Source of the DNA: Cellulomonas fimi ATCC 484
GTDB taxonomy: Bacteria; Actinomycetota; Actinomycetes; Actinomycetales; Cellulomonadaceae
Assembly: GCF_000212695.1 (NCBI RefSeq)
Contig: NC_015514.1
Coordinates: forward strand, 2,108,001-2,172,000
Reading direction: 5' to 3'
DNA length: 64,000 bases
Part shown: in pieces, positions 31,237 to 38,906 of the stretch
Layout: each line of letters begins with the position of its first letter
Position numbering within the stretch: position 1 is the first letter of the stretch
The notes under the pieces: model-generated
Databases searched by the model: none
What the model was told of the DNA's origin: nothing
The model's input: the letters and a program-made list of their open reading frames with translations, nothing else
Program-made: the position numbers and the translations under genes

Positions 31237-31653
31237 TCAGGACAGACCGAGCCGTCCGGCCTCGATCACGGGGCACGTGTCCATGACGACGTCGAGCCCG
31301 GCCGCGGTCGCGCGGGCGGCCGCGGCCTCGTCGACCACGTCGAGCTGCAGCCACACGGCGCGCGCACCGACCGCGATCGCCTCGTCGACGACGGCACCCG
31401 CGAGGGCGCTGTTGACGAAGACGTCGACGACGTCGAGCGCGCCGGGCACCTCGCCGAGCGAGGCGTAGCCCTGCGCGCCGTGCACCGTGGGTGCGCTCGG
31501 GTGCACCGGCACGATCTCGTGCCCGGAGTCCTGCAGGTAGCGCGCGACGCCGTACGCCGCGCGCGCCGTGTTCGTGGACAGGCCGACCACCGCCCAGCGG
31601 GCCGGAGTGGTGAGGAGGCGGCGGACGACGTCGGGGTCGTTGCGGTGCGTCAC
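31237..31653 (-). CDS. CoA-binding (YccU-type, CoA_binding_2) protein
   Basis: The 138-residue protein is a single Rossmann-like CoA-binding domain. The signature WAVVGLSTNTARAAYGVARYL is followed by GHEIVPVHPSAPTVHGAQGYASLGEVPG, DVVDVFVNS, and VMDTCPVIEAGRL with the family's conserved Cys-Pro near the end. Related domains occur in succinyl-CoA synthetase; the stand-alone form has no firm function. The GTG at 31653 is the natural N-terminus but its ribosome site is weak. Confidence 0.87.
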   Translation of the reverse strand: MTHRNDPDVVRRLLTTPARWAVVGLSTNTARAAYGVARYLQDSGHEIVPVHPSAPTVHGAQGYASLGEVPGALDVVDVFVNSALAGAVVDEAIAVGARAVWLQLDVVDEAAAARATAAGLDVVMDTCPVIEAGRLGLS

Positions 31654-31790
31654 CCAGGAAGCGTCGCACGCCCGCGCACGCGACGCAGGACCGTGCCGGG
31701 GCGCTGCGCCCCGCGCGCCCAGGACGCGCCCGGACCGGTCCGCGACGCGCGGGAGCGGCAGGGCCCACGGGGATCGGCGCGGGTGCCCCG

Positions 31791-31796
31791 TAGGAT
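31791..31796 (+). promoter_or_regulatory. -10-like element for the pgsA-DUF881 block
   Basis: TAGGAT lies 35 bases before the GTG of the phosphatidyltransferase gene and precedes a good ribosome site (GGGGGAGG). It could drive the whole overlapping block. Confidence 0.45.
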
Positions 31797-31831
31797 CGTC
31801 GCCGCAGGCACCGAGGACGACGGGGGAGGCA

Positions 31832-32416
31832 GTGAGCCAGAACGACGTCGTCACGCCCCGTGTGCTGACGGTCCCCAACCTCGTGAGCCTCATCCGGCTG
31901 CTCCTGGTCCCCGTCTTCGGGTGGCTGATCGCCACCGGCCACGACGGCTGGGCCGTCGTGGTGCTCGCCGTGTCCGGCGCGAGCGACTGGCTCGACGGCG
32001 TGCTCGCCCGGCGACTGCACCAGGTGTCGCGGCTGGGCCAGCTGCTCGACCCGGCCGCCGACCGGCTGTTCATCCTCGTCACGCTCGTCGGCCTCGTGTG
32101 GCGGGGCGCCGTCCCGTGGTGGCTCCTCGCCGTCCTCGTCGCGCGGGACGTCATGCTGGGCGTCGTGCTGCTGCTCCTCGCGCGTGCCGGGTGGGGTCCG
32201 CTGCCCGTGCACCTCGCGGGCAAGGCCGGCACGTTCGCGCTCCTCTACGCGTTCCCCCTGCTGCTGCTCGGGCAGTGGGCGCCCCCGCTCGGCCCCGTCG
32301 CGCACGTGGTGGGCTGGGCGTGCGCGCTGTGGGGCGTCGGCCTGTACTGGTTCGCCGGGGCCCTCTACGTCCTGCAGGCGCACGAGCTGTTGCGCCGACC
32401 CACGGTGCCCGCATGA
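31832..32416 (+). CDS. CDP-alcohol phosphatidyltransferase (PgsA-like)
   Basis: The 194-residue membrane enzyme has the family signature D-G-x2-A-R-x8-G-x3-D-x3-D, seen in SDWLDGVLARRLHQVSRLGQ and continuing LLDPAADR. About five hydrophobic helices follow. Family members transfer a phosphatidyl group from CDP-diacylglycerol to glycerol phosphate, inositol phosphate or another alcohol; its place in the block corresponds to mycobacterial PgsA2 (Rv1822). Lys and Arg near the active site (LAGKAG) are present. GGAGG lies just before the GTG at 31832. The stop overlaps the next ATG (ATGA). Confidence 0.9.
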   Translation: MSQNDVVTPRVLTVPNLVSLIRLLLVPVFGWLIATGHDGWAVVVLAVSGASDWLDGVLARRLHQVSRLGQLLDPAADRLFILVTLVGLVWRGAVPWWLLAVLVARDVMLGVVLLLLARAGWGPLPVHLAGKAGTFALLYAFPLLLLGQWAPPLGPVAHVVGWACALWGVGLYWFAGALYVLQAHELLRRPTVPA

Positions 32417-33390
32417 CAGCGCGGCACGGCGACGTCCACGTCCGGCCCGCCCCGGACGCGTCGATGACGCTCCTCAACGAGGTCTACCGCCGCCCGCTCG
32501 ACCCGGGGTACGCGGCTGCCGCCGAGCGCCGGCGCGACGGCACGGCACCGCCCCGCACCCGCAGGGGGACCGTGAGCCTCGTGCTGCTGGCGCTCGCGCT
32601 GGGCGCCGGCACCACCACGGCCGCCCTCTCGCTGCGCGCGCCGTCGACGTCGGTCAGCGCCGCTCGTGCGCTGCTCGAGCGGCAGATCGAGAGCGGCAAC
32701 GCCGAGGTCGCCGCGCTCGAGGACGAGGTGACCGCGCTCGGGGAGGAGATCCGCGTGCTGCAGGAGCGCGCGCTCGGGCAGGTGGATCCGGAGGTCGCCG
32801 AGGAGATCGCGGCCGGTCAGGTCGCGGCCGGTGTCGTCCCGGTCACGGGGCCGGGTCTGCGGCTCGTGCTGACCGACGCGCCGACCGACCCGACCGCCGA
32901 GGAGGACCCGGACTCGCGCGTGCAGGACAAGGACCTCCAGGTCGTCGTCAACGGCCTCTGGGCCGCCGGGGCGGAGGCGATCCAGATCAACGGCGAGCGC
33001 CTCACGTCGACCTCCGCGATCCGCAGCGCCGGCCCCGCCGTGCTCGTCGACCTCACCGCCCTCGCGAGCCCGTACGTCGTCGAGGCGATCGGCGACACGG
33101 TCGTCATGCAGCCCGAGCTCGCGCGCGGGTCGGCCGGGCAGTACCTGTCGACGCTGCGGGGCACCTACGGGATCGGCGTGGAGATGTCGTCGCAGTCGGA
33201 GATGACCCTCGAGGGCTCCGGGCAGGTGACGCTGCGCAGCGCACGCGTCCCGGAGGAGGCGCGGCCCGGCCGGCCGCAGACCCCCGCCCCGACGACTCCG
33301 GCGAGCACGTCCGACGAGGTCGAGGAGGGTGCGTCCGACGCCGCCGGTGTGGCAGGGTCGGCACGTCGTTCGGGGAGGGAAGGCACGTGA
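32413..33390 (+). CDS. DUF881 family membrane-anchored protein
   Basis: The 325-residue protein has a cytosolic Arg-rich N-terminus of about 55 residues and one transmembrane helix (VSLVLLALALGAGTTTAALSL). A coiled coil (ALLERQIESGNAEVAALEDEVTALGEEI) and the DUF881 domain (VPVTGPGLRLVLTDAP; LQVVVNGLWAAGAEAIQINGERLT; YVVEAIGDTVVMQPEL) follow. It corresponds in position to Rv1823 of Mycobacterium tuberculosis. Its function is unknown but it is linked to envelope and division genes. Both ends overlap the neighbouring genes by four bases. Confidence 0.88.
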   Translation: MTARHGDVHVRPAPDASMTLLNEVYRRPLDPGYAAAAERRRDGTAPPRTRRGTVSLVLLALALGAGTTTAALSLRAPSTSVSAARALLERQIESGNAEVAALEDEVTALGEEIRVLQERALGQVDPEVAEEIAAGQVAAGVVPVTGPGLRLVLTDAPTDPTAEEDPDSRVQDKDLQVVVNGLWAAGAEAIQINGERLTSTSAIRSAGPAVLVDLTALASPYVVEAIGDTVVMQPELARGSAGQYLSTLRGTYGIGVEMSSQSEMTLEGSGQVTLRSARVPEEARPGRPQTPAPTTPASTSDEVEEGASDAAGVAGSARRSGREGT

Positions 33391-33719
33391 TCGCTGTCAT
33401 CGGGCTGGTCGTCGGGGTCGTCGTCGGCCTCGTGCTGCAGCCGACGGTCCCCGTCGAGCTGCAGCCGTACCTGCCGATCGCCGTCGTCGCCGCGCTCGAC
33501 GCGCTGTTCGGCGGCCTGCGCGCGATGCTCGACGGCATCTTCGACGACCGGGTGTTCCTCACGTCGTTCCTGTCGAACGTGGTGGTCGCCGCGCTCATCG
33601 TCTTCCTGGGCGACCAGCTCGGGGTCGGCACGCAGCTCTCGACCGCGGTCGTCGTCGTGCTCGGGATCCGCATCTTCTCCAACGCCGCGTCGATCCGCCG
33701 GCACCTGTTCAAGGCATGA
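33387..33719 (+). CDS. sbp: Small basic protein family (Sbp, DUF1290)
   Basis: The 110-residue protein is nearly all membrane-embedded. It starts MIAVIGLVVGVVVGLVLQPTVPVELQPYLPIAVVAALDALFGGLRAML, written here across helix 1, loop and helix 2, with the conserved ALDALFGGLRA block. FLSNVVVAALIVFLGDQLG and a final basic SIRRHLFKA follow. Homologues sit between two DUF881 genes in many actinobacteria and next to fts genes in Bacillus. Four-base overlaps on both sides show tight coupling. Confidence 0.92.
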   Translation: MIAVIGLVVGVVVGLVLQPTVPVELQPYLPIAVVAALDALFGGLRAMLDGIFDDRVFLTSFLSNVVVAALIVFLGDQLGVGTQLSTAVVVVLGIRIFSNAASIRRHLFKA

Positions 33720-35266
33720 CGACCCCTCCCGGCGCCGACCGTCCCACTCCCTCGCCCGAGCACGCCGCAGGGCCGGACGACGACGTGCCGACGGGGTCCT
33801 CGCCCGACGCCGGGGCGCCCGACGGTCGCGCCGACGAGACGCCCGGCACCGGCTCGGACGTGCCCCGCACCGACGCGCCCGTCCCGGACGCGCTCGACGA
33901 GAAGACGGTCGACGGTGCCGCGGCGGCCGGGACGTCGCGAGCCGAGGAGGAACCGTCGCCCCCGCACGACGGGGCACAGGCGCCTCCGGCCGGTGATGCC
34001 ACCGCGCTCCCCGACGGGTCCGACGTTCTCGTGGACGCAGGACCCGACGCGGGCCTCACCGACGCGCCCCCCGCCGAGCCCGCGGACGAGCACGCGTGGG
34101 AGGCACCCCCGCTCGCAGGGGCGCCGGCGCCGACCGCGACCCGCTGGTTCGTGCCTGCCCTGCCGCAGGACGACGCGGTCGGGCCGCCCGACGCCCAGCC
34201 GGACGACGGGTCCGCCCCGGACGACGGGACCGTCTCGGACGTCGGGGGTGTCCCGGACGACGGGACCGTCTCGGACGACGGGACCGTCTCGGGCGTCGGG
34301 ACCGTCTCGGGCGTCGGGGGTGTCCCGGACGACGGGGACGTCCCCGAGGGCACGGAGGCGATCGACCAGACCCTGCCGGACGACGCGTCGCCCGACGGAC
34401 CAAGCGACGCAGAGCCGGCGGCTTCGCCCCTGCCCGCCGAGCCGGACGGCGGCGTGCCGACCGACGAGCGACGAACGGCTGCGCCCGGCCAGGCACCCGC
34501 ATCGGAGCCGCGCCCCGACGCCGCCCCCGGACCCACGCCGGCCGCGAGCGGATGGGCCGTCCTGGGCCGCGCCCTGCGCCCCCGCGCCACCCGCGCGCAG
34601 GTGCTCGCGGGCGTGCTGTGCGCACTGCTCGGGTTCGCGCTGGCCGTCCAGATCCGCCAGGCGAGCGACACCACGCTCAGCGGCCTGCGGCAGGCCGACC
34701 TGGTACGCCTCGTCGACGAGGTCACGACGCGGGGCGACGCGCTCGAGCGCGAGCGCGCGGACCTCGCGGCCGAGCGCGACGAGCTGCTCTCGGGCTCCGA
34801 CCGGCAGCAGGCCGCGCTGGACGCGCTGCGCCGCAGCGCCGAGACCCAGGGCATCCTCACGGGCCGCCTGCCGGCCGAGGGTCCCGGGATCGTGGCGACG
34901 CTCGTCGAGCCGGACGGACTCATCAAGCCCGTCACGATGCTCAACATGCTCGAGGAGCTGCGCAACGCCGGCGCGGAGGCGATCCAGCTCAACGACCAGC
35001 GCATCACCGCGAGCAGCGCCTTCACGGGCGTCGCGGGCGCGATTGAGTTGGACGGCGTCACGCTGACCGCCCCGTACGTCTGGGTCGCGATCGGTGACCC
35101 CGACACGATGGCGACCGCGCTGCAGATCCCGGGCGGTGCGCTCGCGCAGGTGCGCGGCAACGGCGGCCGCGGGTCGGTCGAGCGGGCCGACCTCGTCGAG
35201 GTCTCGGCGATCCGCGTGGTGCCCGACCCGGTGCACGCGACGCCCGTGCCGCCCGCGTCGGAGTAG
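33716..35266 (+). CDS. DUF881 protein with long acidic repetitive N-terminus
   Basis: The 516-residue protein has an unusual acidic, Pro/Ala/Asp-rich cytosolic part of about 280 residues, including runs of DDGTVSD and VGGVPDDG. A transmembrane helix (AQVLAGVLCALLGFALAVQI), a coiled coil (ALERERADLAAERDELL) and the DUF881 domain (LPAEGPGIVATLVEPDG; NAGAEAIQLNDQRITASSAF; YVWVAIGDPDTMATAL) follow. It matches Rv1825 in position, but the N-terminal extension is far longer and looks disordered. It starts within the stop of sbp and ends the overlapping run. In Mycobacterium gcvH would come next; here it is absent. Confidence 0.88.
   Translation: MTTPPGADRPTPSPEHAAGPDDDVPTGSSPDAGAPDGRADETPGTGSDVPRTDAPVPDALDEKTVDGAAAAGTSRAEEEPSPPHDGAQAPPAGDATALPDGSDVLVDAGPDAGLTDAPPAEPADEHAWEAPPLAGAPAPTATRWFVPALPQDDAVGPPDAQPDDGSAPDDGTVSDVGGVPDDGTVSDDGTVSGVGTVSGVGGVPDDGDVPEGTEAIDQTLPDDASPDGPSDAEPAASPLPAEPDGGVPTDERRTAAPGQAPASEPRPDAAPGPTPAASGWAVLGRALRPRATRAQVLAGVLCALLGFALAVQIRQASDTTLSGLRQADLVRLVDEVTTRGDALERERADLAAERDELLSGSDRQQAALDALRRSAETQGILTGRLPAEGPGIVATLVEPDGLIKPVTMLNMLEELRNAGAEAIQLNDQRITASSAFTGVAGAIELDGVTLTAPYVWVAIGDPDTMATALQIPGGALAQVRGNGGRGSVERADLVEVSAIRVVPDPVHATPVPPASE
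34200..34340 (+). repeat. Short tandem repeats in the DUF881 acidic region
   Basis: GACGACGGGACCGTCTCGG recurs three times, interleaved with GTCGGGGGTGTCCCG and GGCGTCGGGACCGTCTCG units, all multiples of three. They encode the DDGTVS/VGGVP repeats. The near-identity suggests recent slippage or recombination. Confidence 0.75.
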
Positions 35267-35307
35267 GCGCGCGGGGCGTCGTGCTGCACCGACGGCGCGC
35301 GTCCGCA

Positions 35308-35313
35308 TAGGGT
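35308..35313 (+). promoter_or_regulatory. -10-like element for garA
   Basis: TAGGGT lies 61 bases before the garA ATG in the gap after the DUF881 gene. A -35 match is not clear. Confidence 0.4.
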
Positions 35314-35373
35314 GTGCCTGATCGCCGCGAGGTGGTGGCGGTCGCGTGGACGAGCACGGCTCCGGGAGGCGGA

Positions 35374-35859
35374 ATGAACGGCGACGAGCAGGCCCCGGGG
35401 GTCCCTGAGCAGCAGCCGGGTCGGGCGGCGTACGGCCCCGACACGACGATGTCCTTCGGCGCGTTGGAGCCGGTCGAGATCGAGGTCGGTGCACCGGTCG
35501 GGCTGACGTCCGACGAGGTCGCCGCCGTCAACGCGCTGCCGCCGACGTCGGCGCTGCTCGTCATGCAGCGCGGCCCGTCGGCCGGCGCGCGGTTCCTCCT
35601 CGACGCGGAGCGCACGGTCGCCGGACGCTCGACGGAGGCCGACATCTTCCTCGACGACGTGACGGTGTCGCGCAAGCACGCGGAGTTCGTTCGCGAAGGC
35701 CACGGCTTCGTGGTCCGCGACATCGGCTCGCTGAACGGCACGTACGTCAACCGCACGCGCATCGACCAGGCGGTGCTGCGCCCGGGCGACGAGGTGCAGA
35801 TCGGCAAGTACCGCATGACGTTCCACCCGAGCCCGCACCGCGAGGCACCGCGCACGTGA
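35374..35859 (+). CDS. garA: FHA-domain protein GarA/OdhI
   Basis: The 161-residue protein has a C-terminal forkhead-associated domain (about 70-150) with GRSTEADIFLDDVTVSRKHAEF and DIGSLNGTYVNRTRI, the phosphothreonine-binding core. Near the N-terminus GPDTTMSF holds a Thr-Thr pair equivalent to the sites phosphorylated by PknB and PknG in GarA. In its unphosphorylated form GarA/OdhI inhibits 2-oxoglutarate dehydrogenase and tunes glutamate metabolism. CGGGAGGCGGA precedes the ATG at 35374. It is followed by the ftsR-type regulator, as in Mycobacterium and Corynebacterium. Confidence 0.93.
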   Translation: MNGDEQAPGVPEQQPGRAAYGPDTTMSFGALEPVEIEVGAPVGLTSDEVAAVNALPPTSALLVMQRGPSAGARFLLDAERTVAGRSTEADIFLDDVTVSRKHAEFVREGHGFVVRDIGSLNGTYVNRTRIDQAVLRPGDEVQIGKYRMTFHPSPHREAPRT

Positions 35860-35896
35860 GCAGCGGGTCCACGCAGGAGCACCGGGGGCGAGGCGC

Positions 35897-36673
35897 ATGA
35901 CGGCGGCGCACGCGCAGCGTGTCGGGCAGGGGGCGGGCGACCGGCCCGCGGAGCAGGACCGGCCGGAGAAGGAGCCGTGGCCGCGTGGCATCTCGCGGCG
36001 CGCGTCGATGCGCATCTCCGACGTGCTCGCGGCGCTCCGCCTGGAGTTCCCCGCGGTGACGACGTCGAAGCTGCGCTTCCTCGAGGAGCAGGGCCTGGTC
36101 GAGCCCGTGCGCACGCCTGCGGGGTACCGGCAGTACTCGCCCGCGGACATCGAGCGGCTGCGGTTCGTCCTGCGGCTGCAGCGCGACCGGTACATGCCGC
36201 TCAAGGTCATCGGTGAGCGCCTGGCCGCGCTCGACGCGGGCGAGGAGGAGGAGCCCGCACCCCGGGCGCGCCTCGCGACGCGCGACGGCGTCGTGCAGTC
36301 CCGTGAGGTCCGCTGGACGGTCGAGTCGCTCGCGACGGAGGCGCGCGTCGCGCCGGCGTTCGTCGAGGAGCTCGTCACGGCGGGCGTCCTGCGCGCGCAC
36401 GACCGGTCGTCGTTCGACCCGTGGGCGCGGGACGTCGTCGTGGCGGCCGCCGCCCTTGCGGAGCACGGGATCGACGCGCGTCACCTGCGCCAGTTCCGCA
36501 CCGCGGCCGACCGCCAGGCGGACCTCGTGGAGCAGGTCGCGGCGCCGTGGCGCGGGCGGCGGGGCGCGTCGGCGGCGGCGCGGGCCGGCACGATCGCTGC
36601 CGAGGTCGGTGAGCTGTGCACGCAGATGCACACGGCGCTCGTGCGTGCGGCGGTCGCCGACCTCACCCCCTGA
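35897..36673 (+). CDS. ftsR: MerR-family regulator FtsR
   Basis: The 258-residue protein has a MerR helix-turn-helix (MRISDVLAALRLEFPAVTTSKLRFLEEQGLVEPVRTPAGYRQYS, here read as helix 1 and recognition region) and a predicted coiled-coil region. The C-terminus lacks the Cys ligands of metal-sensing MerR proteins. It corresponds to Rv1828 of M. tuberculosis and FtsR of Corynebacterium glutamicum, which activates ftsZ. It lies between garA and DUF151 in the conserved order. MerR-type dyads lie downstream at 37247-37308. Confidence 0.9.
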   Translation: MTAAHAQRVGQGAGDRPAEQDRPEKEPWPRGISRRASMRISDVLAALRLEFPAVTTSKLRFLEEQGLVEPVRTPAGYRQYSPADIERLRFVLRLQRDRYMPLKVIGERLAALDAGEEEEPAPRARLATRDGVVQSREVRWTVESLATEARVAPAFVEELVTAGVLRAHDRSSFDPWARDVVVAAAALAEHGIDARHLRQFRTAADRQADLVEQVAAPWRGRRGASAAARAGTIAAEVGELCTQMHTALVRAAVADLTP

Positions 36674-36716
36674 GAACCACCCGCGGGGACGGCACGCCAG
36701 ATCGGCCGTGCCGTCG

Positions 36717-36722
36717 TACGTT
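36717..36722 (+). promoter_or_regulatory. Leaderless-type -10 for DUF151 gene
   Basis: TACGTT is six bases before the GTG start at 36729, with no Shine-Dalgarno sequence, so transcription probably begins at the start codon. Confidence 0.6.
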
Positions 36723-36728
36723 GGACGC

Positions 36729-37262
36729 GTGGGGGATGACGGCGGGCTCGTGCAGGTGGAGGTCGTCGGCGTGCGTCAGCACCTGGCCGACGACGAGATC
36801 GTCGTGCTGCTGCTCGACCCGGAGTCCGAGCTCCTGGTCCCGATCCTGATCGGGGCGACCGAGGCGAGCGCGATCGCGTCCGCCCAGGCGGGCATCGTGC
36901 CGCCACGGCCCATGACGCACGACCTGCTGCGCGACGTGCTCGTCGCGACCGGCTCGGGGCTGACGCGGGTCGAGATCACCCGTCTGCAGGACGGCGTGTT
37001 CCACGCGGAGCTGGTGCTGAGCACGGGCCCGCGGGTCGACTCGCGCGCGTCGGACGCGATCGCACTGGCCCTGCGGTTCGGCTGCCCGGTGATGTGCGCG
37101 GCCGAGGTCGTCGCCGTCGCGGGCGTCGAGGTCCGCGCGACCCCGACGGAGCAGGACCTCGAGCGCTTCCGGCGCTTCCTCGACGTCGTCACGCCCGAGG
37201 ACTTCGGGACGGGTCAGGAGCCCGACGACGGCCCGCCGGGCCGACCTTCGACCTCAGGTTGA
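36729..37262 (+). CDS. DUF151 bifunctional nuclease-family protein
   Basis: The 177-residue protein has the DUF151 domain (about 5-130): LLLDPESELLVPILIGATEASAIA, PRPMTHDLLRDVL, VEITRLQDGVFHAELVL and SRASDAIALALRFGCPVM. Plant and archaeal relatives have been called bifunctional nucleases, but the bacterial role is not settled. The position matches Rv1829, between two MerR-type genes. The stop codon lies inside a MerR-like dyad (37247-37263). Confidence 0.9.
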   Translation: MGDDGGLVQVEVVGVRQHLADDEIVVLLLDPESELLVPILIGATEASAIASAQAGIVPPRPMTHDLLRDVLVATGSGLTRVEITRLQDGVFHAELVLSTGPRVDSRASDAIALALRFGCPVMCAAEVVAVAGVEVRATPTEQDLERFRRFLDVVTPEDFGTGQEPDDGPPGRPSTSG

Positions 37263-37308
37263 ACGTGAGACTTCGGGCGTGCGGCACCTTCAACCTCAAC
37301 GTGAAGGT
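37247..37308. promoter_or_regulatory. Two MerR-type dyads upstream of the second MerR gene
   Basis: Dyad 1 at 37247-37263 (TTCGACCTCAGGTTGAA) pairs seven of eight positions. Dyad 2 at 37286-37308 has perfect seven-base arms ACCTTCA/TGAAGGT around nine bases. Both share ACCTTC-ACCTCA and GTGAGACT flanks, implying duplication. They fit MerR operators in length and could serve either MerR protein of the block. Confidence 0.55.
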
Positions 37309-37427
37309 GAGACTCGCCGGGCGCGACACGCCAGGAGCGAGCGTCGTTGCACCGGGGGGTCCGGAGGCCTAGCGTTGCAGCACATCAGCGAGGAGCGCCC
37401 ACCCCGGCGCCGCGAGTGGAGGACCCC

Positions 37428-38018
37428 GTGAGCAGCAACGAGAGCGCCGAGCACGCCCCTGCGGTGCCGCAGCGCGCGCAGGGTCTGCTGTTCGACGACG
37501 ACCTGCCCGACCTCGACACGTTCTCCGGCTACCGGGGCCCCACGGCCTGCCGCGCGGCGGGCATCACCTACCGCCAGCTCGACTACTGGGCCCGCACGGG
37601 GCTCGTCGAGCCCTCGGTCCGGCCGGCCACCGGCTCGGGCACGCAGCGGCTGTACAGCTTCCGCGACATCCTTGTCCTCAAGGTCGTCAAGCGTCTGCTC
37701 GACACCGGCGTCTCGCTGCAGCAGATCCGGACGGCCGTGAGCCACCTGCGTGAGCGGGGCGTCGACGACCTCGCGCAGATCACGCTCATGTCCGACGGCG
37801 CGAGCGTGTACGAGTGCACGTCGGCCGACGAGGTCATCGACCTCGTGCAGGGCGGTCAGGGCGTGTTCGGGATCGCCGTGGGCAGGGTGTGGCGCGAGGT
37901 CGAGGGCTCGCTGGCCGAGCTGCCGACCGAGCGCGCCGAGGACGAGACGGCGGGCGTCATGGTGCACGAGGCGCAGGACGAGCTCGCACTGCGGCGCCAG
38001 GCGCGTTCCGCGGGCTGA
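37428..38018 (+). CDS. MerR-family regulator (Rv1830-like)
   Basis: The 196-residue protein has a MerR-type helix-turn-helix (YRGPTACRAAGITYRQLDYWARTGLVEPSVR; wing SGTQRLYSFRDILVLKVVKRLLDTGVSLQQI). A C-terminal domain (VYECTSADEVIDLVQGGQGVFGIAVGRVW) follows. It corresponds to Rv1830 of M. tuberculosis, a regulator linked to growth and division. I chose the GTG at 37428 because GGAGG lies five bases before it; an upstream frame to 37347 lacks a site. Two dyads lie 120-180 bases upstream, consistent with autoregulation. Confidence 0.9.
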   Translation: MSSNESAEHAPAVPQRAQGLLFDDDLPDLDTFSGYRGPTACRAAGITYRQLDYWARTGLVEPSVRPATGSGTQRLYSFRDILVLKVVKRLLDTGVSLQQIRTAVSHLRERGVDDLAQITLMSDGASVYECTSADEVIDLVQGGQGVFGIAVGRVWREVEGSLAELPTERAEDETAGVMVHEAQDELALRRQARSAG

Positions 38019-38058
38019 CGCCCGCGCGGTAAACCACCCGGCGGCGACGCGCTGCCCG

Positions 38059-38826
38059 TCAGCGCTTGGGTGCCCGCAGCGCGCGCTCGAGCAGACCCTC
38101 GAACGTCGTCGCGAGCTCCGCCGCTGCGGCACCGGGCCACGCGTGCACGGGCTGCGCGGCGCCCTGCGCCTGCTGCAGCGCCGCACGCTCGGGCACGAAC
38201 GGCGACAGCACGAGCGGCCCGTACAGCGTGCGCAGCTCCTCGAGGCGGAACGCCTGCTCCACCGAGCGCGCGCGGACCCGGTTGACGGCGATCCCGAGCG
38301 GCTGCAGCTGGGGCGCGGGACCACGGCGCAGCTCGTCGATGGTGCGCATCGCGCGGCCCACGGCCATGACTGCGAACAGACCCGGCTCGGTGACGACGAC
38401 CGCCCGGTCGCAGGCCGTCAGGCCGGTGCGGGTCAGGCCGCCGAGCGACGGGGGGCAGTCGACCAGGACGAGGTCGTAGCCCGAGACCCACGACAGCGCG
38501 AAGCGCAGCCGGTCGACGTCCTCGTCGTCCAGCCGGTCGTGCAGGGCGGAGCGCTCGGACCCGGCGAGCACGTCGAGACCGTCGTCCGCCCACGAGCTGA
38601 GCACCGTGGCGGCGGCGACCGTCTCCGCGCTCGGCGCGTCGAGGACCGCGGCGACGTCACCGTCACCCGCGGCACGGGCGCCGAGCGCCATCGTCGCGTC
38701 GCCCTGCGGGTCCAGGTCGATGACGAGCGTGCGCAGCCCGTGCTCGAGCGCGGCGGAGGCCAGCCCGAGCGTCACCGACGTCTTGCCCACGCCACCCTTG
38801 AGACTGCACACCCCGAGCACCAGCAC
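38059..38826 (-). CDS. ParA/MinD-family ATPase without a ParB partner
   Basis: The 255-residue protein has the deviant Walker A motif of ParA proteins (SLKGGVGKTSVTLGLA), VIDLDPQGDATMAL (Walker A') and VLVDCPPSLGGLTRTGL (Walker B). Such ATPases position chromosomes, plasmids or protein clusters. No ParB-type gene is adjacent, so this is probably the stand-alone actinobacterial chromosomal family rather than the main ParA. The GTG at 38826 lies seven bases after TACCGT, a leaderless arrangement, and gives the usual N-terminus (VLVLGVCSLKGG). Upstream in-frame starts would add up to 17 residues. Confidence 0.88.
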   Translation of the reverse strand: MLVLGVCSLKGGVGKTSVTLGLASAALEHGLRTLVIDLDPQGDATMALGARAAGDGDVAAVLDAPSAETVAAATVLSSWADDGLDVLAGSERSALHDRLDDEDVDRLRFALSWVSGYDLVLVDCPPSLGGLTRTGLTACDRAVVVTEPGLFAVMAVGRAMRTIDELRRGPAPQLQPLGIAVNRVRARSVEQAFRLEELRTLYGPLVLSPFVPERAALQQAQGAAQPVHAWPGAAAAELATTFEGLLERALRAPKR

Positions 38827-38906
38827 GGCGAACACGGTACGGGCAGTTCGAGCCGTGGAGGAAACCGGGACCGCCACCGACGCCGCTGCTCGGGCACACT
38901 GGCGCC

